A stretch of 64,000 bases of DNA from an uncultured Alphaproteobacteria bacterium (GTDB lineage Bacteria; Pseudomonadota; Alphaproteobacteria; JAPOUT01; G958296285), in assembly GCA_958296285.1 (NCBI GenBank), contig OY282459.1, forward strand, positions 942,367-1,006,366, written 5' to 3'. Under the pieces are notes generated by a model, which ran no database searches, was not told the DNA's origin, and worked only from the letters and a program-made list of their open reading frames with translations. Of the stretch, positions 1 through 8,320 are shown piece after piece. Position 1 is the stretch's first letter. Every line of letters begins with the position of its first letter. Position numbers and translations under genes: made by a program.

Positions 1-1
1 G

Positions 2-1030
2 ATAAGGCGCGTGCCTTCGGCGGCGATCGCCGGGAAGGGCGTCTTTGCGAGACTGTCGGCGCTTTTTGTCATGCTGCGGGGCGTCATCGCCGCGCGCCGC
101 CTCTTCCGCGAGACGCAGCCTGACGCCGTCATTGGCTTTGGAGGCTATCCGTCTCTGCCGCCGCTTCTCGCGGCGCGGCTTCTCGGAATCCCGCGCTGCC
201 TCCATGAGCAGGGGGCGGAATGGGGGCGCGCCAACAGATTTCTCGCGCCGTTGGCGGACGCGCTCTCGGCAGCCTTTCCGCATCTCAAGGCGCTCGGAGG
301 GCGGAGCGCCATCGCCACGGGTCTCCCTGTGCGCCCGAAAGTCTGGGCTTTGCGGGGCGAGGATTATCGCCCCTCCATCGGAGATGATCCGTTCCGCCTT
401 CTCGTCTTCGCCGGCAGCCAAGGCGCGAAGATTTTCGGACGCATCGCGCCCAAAACGCTGTCTCTGCTTTCTCGCAAGATGCGGGCGCGAATCCGTCTCA
501 CTCTGCAATGCCGTCCCGAAGACGCCGATCATGCGCGGCGGGCGCTGGACGAGATTGGGGTTTCTCATAAGATCGCGCCTTTCTTTGACGATCTCCCGAA
601 ACAGATCGCCGACAGTCATCTGATCGTGGCGCGGGCGGGGGCGTCTTCGGTCAGCGAGATCGCCGTCATTGGACGCCCCGCCATTTTCGTGCCGATCACC
701 GGCGCTGTCGCCCATGAGCAGAACGCCAACGCCGCCTTCTTTCAGAGACATGGCGCGGGGACTCTCATTAAAGAAGAGGCGCTTTCCCCCCAAACTCTGG
801 CGGCGCGGATAGAGGAGGCGGCGCGCTCGCCCGAAAGATTGACGCGCCAAGCCGAAAAGGCGAAGGCTCTCGCCCGCGCCCTTCATTGCCAAGACGGCGC
901 GGCGAGACTCGCCGATTTGGCGGAGAGCGTCAGCCTCCGCGCCGCGATGCCGAACAAAACCCGCCTCGCCGAAAAGAAAGAGGCGAAGCGCGATTCTTCC
1001 GCCCCACTTCAGAGGGAGGCGCATCCATGA
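2..1030 (+). CDS. murG: MurG, lipid II glycosyltransferase (5' end outside window)
   Basis: This is UDP-GlcNAc:undecaprenyl-PP-MurNAc-pentapeptide GlcNAc transferase, which makes lipid II on the inner face of the membrane. The frame is open from the window edge, so the N-terminal glycine-rich loop is missing. Visible family signatures are GFGGYPSLPPLLAARLLGIP followed by HEQGAEWGRANR in the N-terminal domain, and ARAGASSVSEIAVIGRPAIF in the UDP-GlcNAc-binding C-terminal domain. About 25 Lys/Glu/Arg-rich residues extend past the usual end. The stop overlaps the murC start as ATGA, so the two are probably translationally coupled. Confidence 0.95.
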   Translation: MRRVPSAAIAGKGVFARLSALFVMLRGVIAARRLFRETQPDAVIGFGGYPSLPPLLAARLLGIPRCLHEQGAEWGRANRFLAPLADALSAAFPHLKALGGRSAIATGLPVRPKVWALRGEDYRPSIGDDPFRLLVFAGSQGAKIFGRIAPKTLSLLSRKMRARIRLTLQCRPEDADHARRALDEIGVSHKIAPFFDDLPKQIADSHLIVARAGASSVSEIAVIGRPAIFVPITGAVAHEQNANAAFFQRHGAGTLIKEEALSPQTLAARIEEAARSPERLTRQAEKAKALARALHCQDGAARLADLAESVSLRAAMPNKTRLAEKKEAKRDSSAPLQREAHP

Positions 1031-2427
1031 ACGCCGAGCGGCGCGCCATAGGCTTGGAGATCGGCCCCGTCCATTTCATCGGCATTGGCGGCGCCGGCAT
1101 GAGCGGCATCGCCGAACTGATGCGCAATATGGGCTATCGCGTGCAGGGGAGCGATCTCGCCAAAACGCCGACTTGTCTGCGCTTGGAAAGTTTGGGCATT
1201 CCCGTCCATCAGGGACACGCGCCGAAACATTTGGGGGAGGCGGCGATCGCCGTCTATTCCTCCGCCATTCCGCCGGACAATGTTGAGCGCCTCGCGGCGA
1301 AAGAGAAGGGGATTCCGCTCCTCTCCCGCGCCGACATGCTCGCCGAACTGATGCGCTTCAAGAGAAGCATCGCCGTCGCCGGCACCCACGGCAAAACGAC
1401 AACGACCTCGCTCATCGCCTCCGTCTTGGACGCGGCGGGCATGAAGCCGACAGTGATTAATGGCGGGCTGATCAACGCTTACGGATCCCATTCGCGTCTC
1501 GGAACCGGCAAATGGCTTGTCGCCGAGGCGGACGAATCGGACGGCAGTTTCCTGCGCCTTCCCGCCGAGATCGCCATCATCACCAACATAGACCCCGAGC
1601 ATTTGGAGCATTACGGCGATTTTGACAGCGCCCGCCAAGCCTATCATCTCTTCGCCGAGTCCATTCCCCTTTACGGCTTCGCCGTGATCTGCCGCGATCA
1701 TCCCGAGACGCGCCGCCTCGCCGAGAGCGTGGAGGATAAGCGCGTCATCACCTATGGTTTTTCGGAAGGGTCGCGGATTCGCGGGCGGGACGCCCATTAT
1801 CGCGGCGGCGGCATGGATTTCCGCGCCGAAGAGGCGGCGTTTCATCTGCCGATGCCGGGCGAGCATAACGCTCTCAACGCTCTGGCGGCAATCGCCCTCG
1901 CTTTGGAGCTCGGCGTCAGCCTTGACGCCATCGCCGAAGCGCTCCGAAACTTCTCCGGCGTCAAAAGACGCTTCTCCCGCATCGGCGTTTCGGAGGGGGT
2001 CGTCATCTATGACGATTACGCCCATCATCCGGTGGAGATCGCCGCCGTTCTCCGCGCCGCCCGCGACATGACGGAAGGGCGCGTCATCGCTTTGGCGCAG
2101 CCTCATCGCTATACGCGCCTTCAGCAATTGCTTGATGAATTCGCGCAGTCTCTCCAAGCCGCCGACATCGTCATGGTCAGCCCTGTCTATGCGGCGGGAG
2201 AGACGCCGATCCGCGGAGTCCATCGGGACGCGCTGATACGAAAAATCGCCGACAGCGGACATCAGCGCGTCATCGCGATAGAAGGGATGGAAGACGCCGC
2301 CCTCATCATCGCCCGAGACGCCCGAGATGGCGACATTGTCGTCTGCATGGGCGCGGGGAGCATCACCAATTGGGCGAAGGCGCTGCCGGCGACTTTGTCC
2401 GAACTCCATCAAAGGCGGGCTTCGTGA
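1027..2427 (+). CDS. murC: UDP-N-acetylmuramate--L-alanine ligase
   Basis: MurC adds L-alanine to UDP-MurNAc, the first amino acid of the peptidoglycan stem peptide, in the cytoplasm. The 466-residue length is normal. HFIGIGGAGMSGIAELM near residue 16 is the N-terminal nucleotide-binding loop, GTHGKTTTT at 119-127 is the ATP P-loop, and EADESDGSF and YDDYAHHPVEI are family motifs. The frame is open further upstream, but ATG 1027 is chosen because the protein family begins there and because it overlaps the murG stop. Its own stop overlaps the murB start (TGATG). Confidence 0.96.
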   Translation: MNAERRAIGLEIGPVHFIGIGGAGMSGIAELMRNMGYRVQGSDLAKTPTCLRLESLGIPVHQGHAPKHLGEAAIAVYSSAIPPDNVERLAAKEKGIPLLSRADMLAELMRFKRSIAVAGTHGKTTTTSLIASVLDAAGMKPTVINGGLINAYGSHSRLGTGKWLVAEADESDGSFLRLPAEIAIITNIDPEHLEHYGDFDSARQAYHLFAESIPLYGFAVICRDHPETRRLAESVEDKRVITYGFSEGSRIRGRDAHYRGGGMDFRAEEAAFHLPMPGEHNALNALAAIALALELGVSLDAIAEALRNFSGVKRRFSRIGVSEGVVIYDDYAHHPVEIAAVLRAARDMTEGRVIALAQPHRYTRLQQLLDEFAQSLQAADIVMVSPVYAAGETPIRGVHRDALIRKIADSGHQRVIAIEGMEDAALIIARDARDGDIVVCMGAGSITNWAKALPATLSELHQRRAS

Positions 2428-3347
2428 TGGGCGCGGCTTTGTCCATGCGAGCGCTCCCGAAGATTCGCGGACGATACACGCAAGACGCGCCTCTTGGAGC
2501 GCGGAGTTGGTTTCGCGCCGGCGGCTCTGCCGACATTCTCTTTGAGCCTGCCGATGAAGGGGATTTGGCGCATTTTCTCAAACATTGCCCCGCCGAGATT
2601 CCCCGCATCGTCATTGGCGCGGGCTCCAACATTTTGGTGCGCGATGGCGGGGTGCGCGGGATAGTCATTCGCTTGGGACGCGCCTTCGGCGCGATACGGC
2701 AGGAGGGCGCGACAATCCGCGCCGGCGCGGCGGCGCGATGCGCTGAACTTTCGCGCCATGCCTTCCGCGCCTCTCTTTCCGGCTTCGCTTTTATGCAGGG
2801 GATCCCCGGGACTGTCGGCGGCGCGCTCCGCATGAACGCCGGCGCTTATGGCGGCGACATCGCGCGGATATGTCGGGGCGCGCGGGCGATGGGCGCGTCC
2901 GGCGAGGCTAGATGCGTCAAAGCGGAGAAAATCGGCTTTTCCTATCGCCGAAGCGCGATTGACGATCAAGCGATTTTCCTAGAAGGAGTCTTCGCCGCCG
3001 AAAAAGGCGATCCGCAGGCGCTCGCCAAAGAAATGGCGGCGCTCCAAGAGAACCGCGCCACAAGCCAGCCCCCGGGCGCGAGGACGGGCGGCAGCACGTT
3101 TAAGAATCCGCATGGCGTCTCGGCAGACGGGCCGAAAGCGTGGCGGCTGATCCGAGACGCCGGCGCCGACAGTCTGTCTCGCGGCGGAGCGCGGGTCAGT
3201 TCCGTTCATTGCAATTTCCTCGTCAATGAGGGAGGCGCGACCGCCGCCGACATAGAAGCGCTCGGGGAAGAGATGCGGCGGCGCGTCAAAGATCATTCAG
3301 GAATCTCTTTGGAATGGGAAATCCGAATCATAGGAGAGCGCCAATGA
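2427..3347 (+). CDS. murB: UDP-N-acetylenolpyruvoylglucosamine reductase
   Basis: MurB is the FAD- and NADPH-dependent reductase that makes UDP-MurNAc. FRAGGSADILFEP and IGAGSNILVRDGGVRGIVIR form the FAD-binding part, GIPGTVGGALRMNAGAYG follows, and GSTFKNP holds the catalytic serine region typical of type I enzymes. The length of 306 residues fits. The start ATG overlaps the murC stop and the stop overlaps the ddl start, so murG-murC-murB-ddl reads as one coupled unit. The usual C-terminal Gly-Gly-Ala pattern reads SLSRGGARVSSVHCNFLVN, with Cys near the conserved Asn; this looks like ordinary divergence. Confidence 0.95.
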   Translation: MGAALSMRALPKIRGRYTQDAPLGARSWFRAGGSADILFEPADEGDLAHFLKHCPAEIPRIVIGAGSNILVRDGGVRGIVIRLGRAFGAIRQEGATIRAGAAARCAELSRHAFRASLSGFAFMQGIPGTVGGALRMNAGAYGGDIARICRGARAMGASGEARCVKAEKIGFSYRRSAIDDQAIFLEGVFAAEKGDPQALAKEMAALQENRATSQPPGARTGGSTFKNPHGVSADGPKAWRLIRDAGADSLSRGGARVSSVHCNFLVNEGGATAADIEALGEEMRRRVKDHSGISLEWEIRIIGERQ

Positions 3348-4258
3348 CCGGCCGCAACATCGCGCTCTTGACGGGCGGCATTTCGGCGGAGCGCGAGCCT
3401 AGTCTGGCGAGCGGACGGGTCTGCGCGGAGGCGCTGAAAGAAGCCGACTACCGCGTCCGCGTCATAGACGCAGGTCCTGATCTCGCCGAAACACTGCGCG
3501 AGGAGAAGGCGGACGCCGTCTTCAACGCGCTTCACGGCGTCTGGGGCGAGGACGGGGTTGTGCAGGGGCTTTTGGAGTGGCTTCGGATTCCTTACACCCA
3601 TTCGGGCGTTCTCGCTTCCGCTCTTGCGATGAACAAGGAGAAGGCGAAGACCTTCTTCCGCGCGGCGGGTCTGCCTGTTGCCGAGAGTTTCACGGCGTCC
3701 CGCCGCGAGGCGGCGCGGAAGCATCTGATGACGCCGCCCTATGTCGCCAAGCCGATCGGGCAGGGTTCTAGCGTGGGCGTCTATATTGTCGCGCAGGGGC
3801 GGAACGATCCGCCGCGCGCGCTGGAGTCGGAAGAGTGGGATTACGGCGAAGAGATCATGCTGGAGCGCTATGTTCCGGGACAGGAAATCACCTGCGCCGT
3901 CTTGGACGGCGAATCGCTGGGCGTCATGGAACTCATCCCCGCCAAGGGCTTTTACGATTACAGCGCCAAATATGACGAAGGCGGGGCGCGTCATGTCGTT
4001 CCGGCGGCGCTGGACTCCGGTCTTTATCACGAGATAGAGGACATAGCCTGCCTCGCGCATAAGGCGCTTGGCTGCCGCAGCATCACCCGCGCCGACTTCC
4101 GCTATGACGGCGAAACGAAAAGGCTCGTTCTTTTGGAAATCAACACGCAGCCCGGCATGACGGAACTCTCGCTCGTGCCGGAACTCGCTTCTCACGCCGG
4201 CATGACCATGCCCGAACTCACACGCTGGATCGTGGAGGACGCCTCATGCTCGCGCTGA
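3344..4258 (+). CDS. ddl: D-alanine--D-alanine ligase
   Basis: Ddl joins two D-alanines for the end of the stem peptide. It is an ATP-grasp enzyme of 304 residues. LLTGGISAERE at the N-terminus, FNALHGVWGEDGVVQG, the grasp segment around VAKPIGQGSSVGV, and LLEINTQPGMTELSLVPE (Mg2+ and ATP ligands) are all present. ATG 3344 overlaps the murB stop. In most alphaproteobacteria ftsQ and ftsA follow directly. Here only 72 bases separate the ddl stop from ftsZ, so both are missing from this site. Confidence 0.95.
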   Translation: MTGRNIALLTGGISAEREPSLASGRVCAEALKEADYRVRVIDAGPDLAETLREEKADAVFNALHGVWGEDGVVQGLLEWLRIPYTHSGVLASALAMNKEKAKTFFRAAGLPVAESFTASRREAARKHLMTPPYVAKPIGQGSSVGVYIVAQGRNDPPRALESEEWDYGEEIMLERYVPGQEITCAVLDGESLGVMELIPAKGFYDYSAKYDEGGARHVVPAALDSGLYHEIEDIACLAHKALGCRSITRADFRYDGETKRLVLLEINTQPGMTELSLVPELASHAGMTMPELTRWIVEDASCSR

Positions 4259-4356
4259 CGGAATCTTCCCGAGACGCGATTGTCTCAAACCCTCAACCCC
4301 CTCAAACCCTCAAACCGATGGAGATGTCTTATGAGCATCACTCTTACTGTCCCTGA
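4246..4356 (+). CDS. candidate 36-residue ORF bridging ddl and ftsZ
   Basis: An ATG inside the last codons of ddl opens a 36-codon frame that runs through the ddl-ftsZ gap and ends inside the ftsZ 5' end. Overlapping the ddl stop is where ftsQ normally starts in alphaproteobacteria, so this could be a coupling leftover after loss of ftsQ-ftsA, or chance. The middle is made of CTCAAACC-type direct repeats (4287-4316). I recognise no FtsQ or FtsA motif in the translation. Confidence 0.2.
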   Translation: MLALTESSRDAIVSNPQPPQTLKPMEMSYEHHSYCP

Positions 4357-5800
4357 CAAAGTTTCGGCGCAGCCGCGCATTGTGGTCTTTGGCGTTGGAG
4401 GCGGCGGATGCAACGCCGTCAACAATATGATCCACTCGCAGCTGGAAGGCGTGGATTTTGTCGCCGCCAACACCGACACCCAATCGCTCGCGCAGAGCGC
4501 CGCCGATCGCCAAATCCAAATAGGCGCTCAGCGAACCGAAGGACTCGGCGCAGGAAGCGCTCCGAAGGTCGGCTATGAAGCCGCCGAGGAATCCGCCGAA
4601 GAGATCGCCGAAGTCATGAAGGGAAGCCATATGGTCTTTGTGACGGCGGGCATGGGCGGCGGAACAGGCACCGGCGCGGCTCCCGTCATCGCTCGGCTCG
4701 CCAGGCAGATGGAGATTCTCACGGTCGGAGTCGTCACCAAGCCCTTCCACTTTGAAGGCAAACTCCGCATGGACGCCGCCGAGCAAGGAATCGCCGAACT
4801 GGAGCAATTCGTGGATACGCTGCTCGTCATTCCGAATCAGAATCTCTTCCGCGTGGCGAATCAGGAGACCACCTTCGCCGACAGTTTCACGATGGCGGAC
4901 AGGGTTCTGCATTCGGCGGTTTCCGGGATCACCAATCTGATCACGAAGCCCGGTCTCATCAATTTGGACTTTGCCGATGTCCGCGCCATCATGGGCGGCA
5001 TGGGCAAGGCGATGATGGGGACAGGCGAAGCCGAAGGCGAAAAACGCGGCGTGGAAGCCGCCGAAGCCGCCATCAACAATCCTCTGTTGGATGATGTTTC
5101 TATGGAGGGCGCGCGCGGCGTTTTGATCAGCGTCATGGGCGATGACAATATGACGCTCTATGAGGTGGAGGAGGCGACGAACCGAGTTCGCTCGGAGGTG
5201 GATCAGGACGCTCACATCATTTTTGGAGCGTCCAAAGATCCGCATTTGCAGAATGCTCTGCGGGTTTCGGTGGTCGCGACAGGCATTGACTCTTCGGAGG
5301 GGAAGCGCAAGCCGATTGTGTCCTCCATTTTGGGAGGCTCGCGCCGAGGCGAGGCGGAGTCGGGGGGCGTTGTGCGGAATGGCGCGGCGCCGTCGGCTCA
5401 GCCGCCGGCGGCGCGGGCTTTGGCGGAGGATGCTGATTCGCCCTCTGATTCTGACGAGACGGAAGCCGCTATGGAGGAGGCTTCTGACGGGGGGAGTCGG
5501 ATGCCTGCGATTTTCAATGAGCGGGGCGTATTTTTGCGTTTAGGCGCGAAGATTCGGCGTGGTTTTCGGAGGCTTTTCGCTTTCGTTCCTTCGCGTGAGG
5601 AAGAGGGGGATGCGTTGTTGGCGGGGTCTTCGTCTTCCAACATTACGTCCATTCGGGAGGGGAAGGTTCGGCGGCGTGAGAAGGCTGTGGCGTTGGGCGC
5701 TGGTTCTGACGCTGATGCGGAGTTGGATGAGGAGGTTCTTGATGAGGATGATGAGGAGCAGATGGAGATTCCTGCTTTCATTCGGCGGCAGTCCAGTTAG
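4331..5800 (+). CDS. ftsZ: cell division GTPase FtsZ
   Basis: FtsZ polymerises into the cytokinetic ring. [15 protein letters not shown] (about 20-34), [11 protein letters not shown] and the tubulin signature GGGTGTG (109-115) make the GTP site. The C-terminal peptide EIPAFIRRQ, which binds FtsA or other membrane anchors, is intact. ATG 4331 is chosen over an upstream in-frame start because GGAG lies 7 bases before it. The linker (about residues 345-478) is Ser/Glu/Asp-rich but contains a basic amphipathic stretch, [17 protein letters not shown]. The last 400 bases become strongly G+T-rich toward element R1. Confidence 0.97.
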   Translation: MSITLTVPDKVSAQPRIVVFGVGGGGCNAVNNMIHSQLEGVDFVAANTDTQSLAQSAADRQIQIGAQRTEGLGAGSAPKVGYEAAEESAEEIAEVMKGSHMVFVTAGMGGGTGTGAAPVIARLARQMEILTVGVVTKPFHFEGKLRMDAAEQGIAELEQFVDTLLVIPNQNLFRVANQETTFADSFTMADRVLHSAVSGITNLITKPGLINLDFADVRAIMGGMGKAMMGTGEAEGEKRGVEAAEAAINNPLLDDVSMEGARGVLISVMGDDNMTLYEVEEATNRVRSEVDQDAHIIFGASKDPHLQNALRVSVVATGIDSSEGKRKPIVSSILGGSRRGEAESGGVVRNGAAPSAQPPAARALAEDADSPSDSDETEAAMEEASDGGSRMPAIFNERGVFLRLGAKIRRGFRRLFAFVPSREEEGDALLAGSSSSNITSIREGKVRRREKAVALGAGSDADAELDEEVLDEDDEEQMEIPAFIRRQSS

Positions 5801-5804
5801 GGGT

Positions 5805-5889
5805 GCGGCGAGCCGCCGCGGGCATCTTTTGCATGGAGTGGCATGTGTTTTTGCCGCAGGGGAACTAATGCATAGAAGCTGAAGGTGAA
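5805..5889. repeat. 85-bp dispersed repeat, copy A (after ftsZ)
   Basis: Starting just after the ftsZ stop, this segment (GCGGCGAGCCGCCGCGGGCAT, then T-rich and purine-rich parts ending near AGAAGCT) is nearly identical to 13547-13632. The first 15 bases form a GC-rich palindrome followed by T-runs, so it may act as an intrinsic terminator for ftsZ. It leads directly into element R1. Confidence 0.75.
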
Positions 5890-6083
5890 GGGGGGTTTGG
5901 GGGGCTAGCCCCCCAAGAAAAACCAAGCGGGCGTCAGCCCGCTATGGTCGGCGGGCTTTCTCGCGGGCTTGCCTACGGCTTCGCCCGCTTCGTTTCGCCA
6001 CGCCCGCCGACTATTCGGGGGGATTCCCCCGAACCCCCTTTTTTCAAGGGGGGCAAGCCCCCCTTGACCCCCCTTTACTGGAG
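5884..6083. repeat. palindromic element R1
   Basis: Most of the 305-base stretch between ftsZ and the M24 peptidase is this element. The G-rich left end (GGGGGGCTAGCCCCCC hairpin), GCGGGC/GCCCGC hairpin, central module GTCGGCGGG...CCCGCCGAC (5947-6011), and C-rich right end with AAGGGGGGCAAGCCCCCCTT are nested inverted repeats. The central module is in the opposite orientation to R2, R3, R4 and R6. The two flanking genes converge on it, so it can terminate transcription from both sides. No ORF of its own is visible. Confidence 0.85.
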
Positions 6084-6105
6084 CGGGGCAGAAAACCCTC
6101 CACCC

Positions 6106-7929
6106 TCACGAAAGCGGGGCAGTCGCCTCCTCCAACCAAGCCCGAATATCCTTATCCAAAAAAGACGACAATCTCCGATAAACCTCCCCATGATAACTAT
6201 CCAACCAAAACCTCTCCTCCACAGAAAGCATCTCCGCCATAATGAGAAACCGATCTATCGGCGCGAGCGTCAAAGTCTCAAAAGACAACATCACACGCTC
6301 GCCCCCTCCCCTCACACGCGCCGCCGCCCGAACCAACATCAAATTCTCAATCCGTATCCCATAAAAACCCGCCTTGTAATAGCCAGGCTCATTGGACAAA
6401 ACCATCCCCTCATATAAAGGCGCGCCGGCGCGAGACGATATGCCCTGCGGACCCTCATGCACCGACAAATAACTCCCAACGCCATGCCCCGTGCCGTGAT
6501 CAAAATCCAACCCCGCCTCCCATAAAGGCGCGCGCGCCAAAACATCCAACTGCGACCCCGCCGTCCCCTCAGGAAAACGCGCCCGCGCCAAAGCGATATG
6601 CCCCCGCAAAACCCGCGTGAACCGATCGCGCATCTCGCCAGACGGTCTTGCCGCCCGCGCGCCAATCGCCACAGTGCGCGTGATGTCTGTCGTCCCGTGC
6701 CGATACTGCCCGCCCGAATCCACCAAATATAAATCGCCGGCGCGAAGCCTCCGATTGCTCTCCTCATCAACCTTATAATGAACAATCGCGCCATTCGCGC
6801 CGGCGCCGGAGATCGTGTCAAAACTGATCTCTTGAAGCGCAGGCTCTTCGCGGCGGAACTCTTCCAGTTTCCGAACGGCGCGGATTTCGTCTATCTCGCC
6901 ACACGCGCCCTCGCGATCCAGCCAGCATAGGAATTTTGCGAGCGCGATGCCGTCCATCCGATGCGCCTCGCGCGCGCCCTGTCGCTCGGCGCGATTCTTC
7001 CGCGCCTTCGGCAATAAACAGGGATCAGACGCGAGAACGACAGATGCGCCCGCCTCTTCCAAAATCATGCGGATGCGATCGGGCGCTTGCGTCTCGGCGA
7101 GCCGCGCCGTCCGACCTTTGAGCGCGCGCAATCTGTCGGCGAAAGATTCGGGCGGGCATATGGCGACATCCTCGCCCAGATGCGCGCGCGTTTCGTTGGA
7201 CAGGCGCGAGGAGTTTAGGAAGAGCGCGGCGCGTCCCGTTTTTTCCAAAATGCCGAAGCAGAGGAGGAAAGGCGTATGCGGCACGTCTCGTCCGCGAATG
7301 TTGAGGAGCCAGCAGAGGCTTGCCGGATCGGTCAAGATGAAGGCGTCATGTTTTTGTCTTCGGAGTTCTTTGGCGATGGCGGCGCGTTTGGCGCTGGAGC
7401 TTTTTCCGGCGAAGGCGAGGGGGTGAATTTCAACGGGCGTGTTGGGCGGATCGGGTTGGTCTTTCCATATTTCGTCTATGGGGTTTGGGGTTTGGGGGAT
7501 GAGGGCGATCGTTTTTTTTGTCAGGGCTTGGCGGAGGGCGTTCAGGCTTGCGGTGGTATGGAGCCATGGGTCGTATCCGATGCGGGCTTTTTGGGGGAGT
7601 TGTTGGGCGAGCCATGGGGCGAGGAGGTTGGGGGGATAGGTTTTTATTTCGGTGTTTTGGAGTTGGGTTTGGGCTTGGAGGGTGTATCGTCCGTCTGTGA
7701 AGAGGGCGGCGTGGTTTGGGAGGATTGCGGCTGTGCCTGCGGATCCTGTGAAGCCTGTGAGCCATGCGAGGCGTTCGTCTGATGGGGGGACGTATTCGCC
7801 TTGGAAGGCGTTGGCTCGTGGGATGAGGAAGGCGTGGAGTTTTTGTTTTTTGAGGGAGTCGCGGAGTTTTTGGAGACGTGTTTTGCGTTGGTTTGGGGTT
7901 GGGCGGTTTGTTGAGAAGGTTTGGAACAT
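6106..7929 (-). CDS. Xaa-Pro aminopeptidase, M24B family
   Basis: This metallopeptidase removes N-terminal residues preceding proline. The 607-residue length fits the long, three-domain aminopeptidase P form with two creatinase-like N-terminal domains. Metal ligands can be followed in the C-terminal M24 domain: Asp in YLVDSGGQYRHGTTDITRT (two Asp), His in DHGTGHGVGSYLSVHEGP, Glu in LSNEPGYYKAGFYGIRIEN and Glu in SFETLTLAPID. ATG 7929 is chosen because upstream in-frame codons are element R2 sequence. The gene lies between R1 and R2, and its coding strand is A+C-rich at the 5' end and G+T-rich at the 3' end. Confidence 0.93.
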   Translation of the reverse strand: MFQTFSTNRPTPNQRKTRLQKLRDSLKKQKLHAFLIPRANAFQGEYVPPSDERLAWLTGFTGSAGTAAILPNHAALFTDGRYTLQAQTQLQNTEIKTYPPNLLAPWLAQQLPQKARIGYDPWLHTTASLNALRQALTKKTIALIPQTPNPIDEIWKDQPDPPNTPVEIHPLAFAGKSSSAKRAAIAKELRRQKHDAFILTDPASLCWLLNIRGRDVPHTPFLLCFGILEKTGRAALFLNSSRLSNETRAHLGEDVAICPPESFADRLRALKGRTARLAETQAPDRIRMILEEAGASVVLASDPCLLPKARKNRAERQGAREAHRMDGIALAKFLCWLDREGACGEIDEIRAVRKLEEFRREEPALQEISFDTISGAGANGAIVHYKVDEESNRRLRAGDLYLVDSGGQYRHGTTDITRTVAIGARAARPSGEMRDRFTRVLRGHIALARARFPEGTAGSQLDVLARAPLWEAGLDFDHGTGHGVGSYLSVHEGPQGISSRAGAPLYEGMVLSNEPGYYKAGFYGIRIENLMLVRAAARVRGGGERVMLSFETLTLAPIDRFLIMAEMLSVEERFWLDSYHGEVYRRLSSFLDKDIRAWLEEATAPLS

Positions 7930-7978
7930 GGGAGGATTCTGATGCTTTCTTATGAGAATCGCAAGCTGAGATGAGATG

Positions 7979-8302
7979 CTCCCGTGAAGGGGGGTCAAGG
8001 GGGGCTTGCCCCCCTTGAAAAAGGGGGGGGTCGGGGGGAATCCCCCCGAATAGTCGGCGGGCGTGGCGAAACGAAGCGGGCGAAGCCGCAGGCAAGCCCG
8101 CGAGAAAGCCCGCCGACCCCCCTGCTTACAAGAACTCTTGCGAGCAGGGGGCGCGTGGGTGGGTCGCATTTGCTCGCTCGCTACGCCACGAGTGGCTTTG
8201 CTCGCTTCGCAAATGCTTTTTTCCCACCCACCCACGCGCTTTCGGGGGTTTCCCCCGAACCCCCTTTTTTCAAGGGGGGCAAGCCCCCCTTGACCCCCCT
8301 TC
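7979..8302. repeat. palindromic element R2
   Basis: This fills the 391-base gap between two divergent genes. It begins CTCCCGTGAAGG and is a chain of hairpins: AAGGGGGGCTTGCCCCCCTT; GGGGGGAATCCCCCC; the central module (8053-8117); a CCCTGCTT...GAGCAGGG hairpin around an AAGAACTCTT core; a long GCGCGTGGGTGGG...CCCACCCACGCGC arm; and at the right end the G6/C6 hairpin again. G-runs on the left and C-runs on the right could form quadruplexes on opposite strands. Confidence 0.85.
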
Positions 8303-8320
8303 TTTTGCTAGAATCTTGCC

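Noticed and set aside
1009..2412. 467-codon minus-strand frame opposite murC and similar long antisense frames opposite ftsZ, guaB and icd
   Set aside because: They are shadows of G+C-rich coding sequence with no conserved motifs; the plus-strand genes are unambiguous.
7930..8235. N-terminal extension of the M24 peptidase, and other frames through R1-R6
   Set aside because: The extra codons are element R2 sequence; similar Pro/Gly/Lys-rich translations appear at every element and have no family match.
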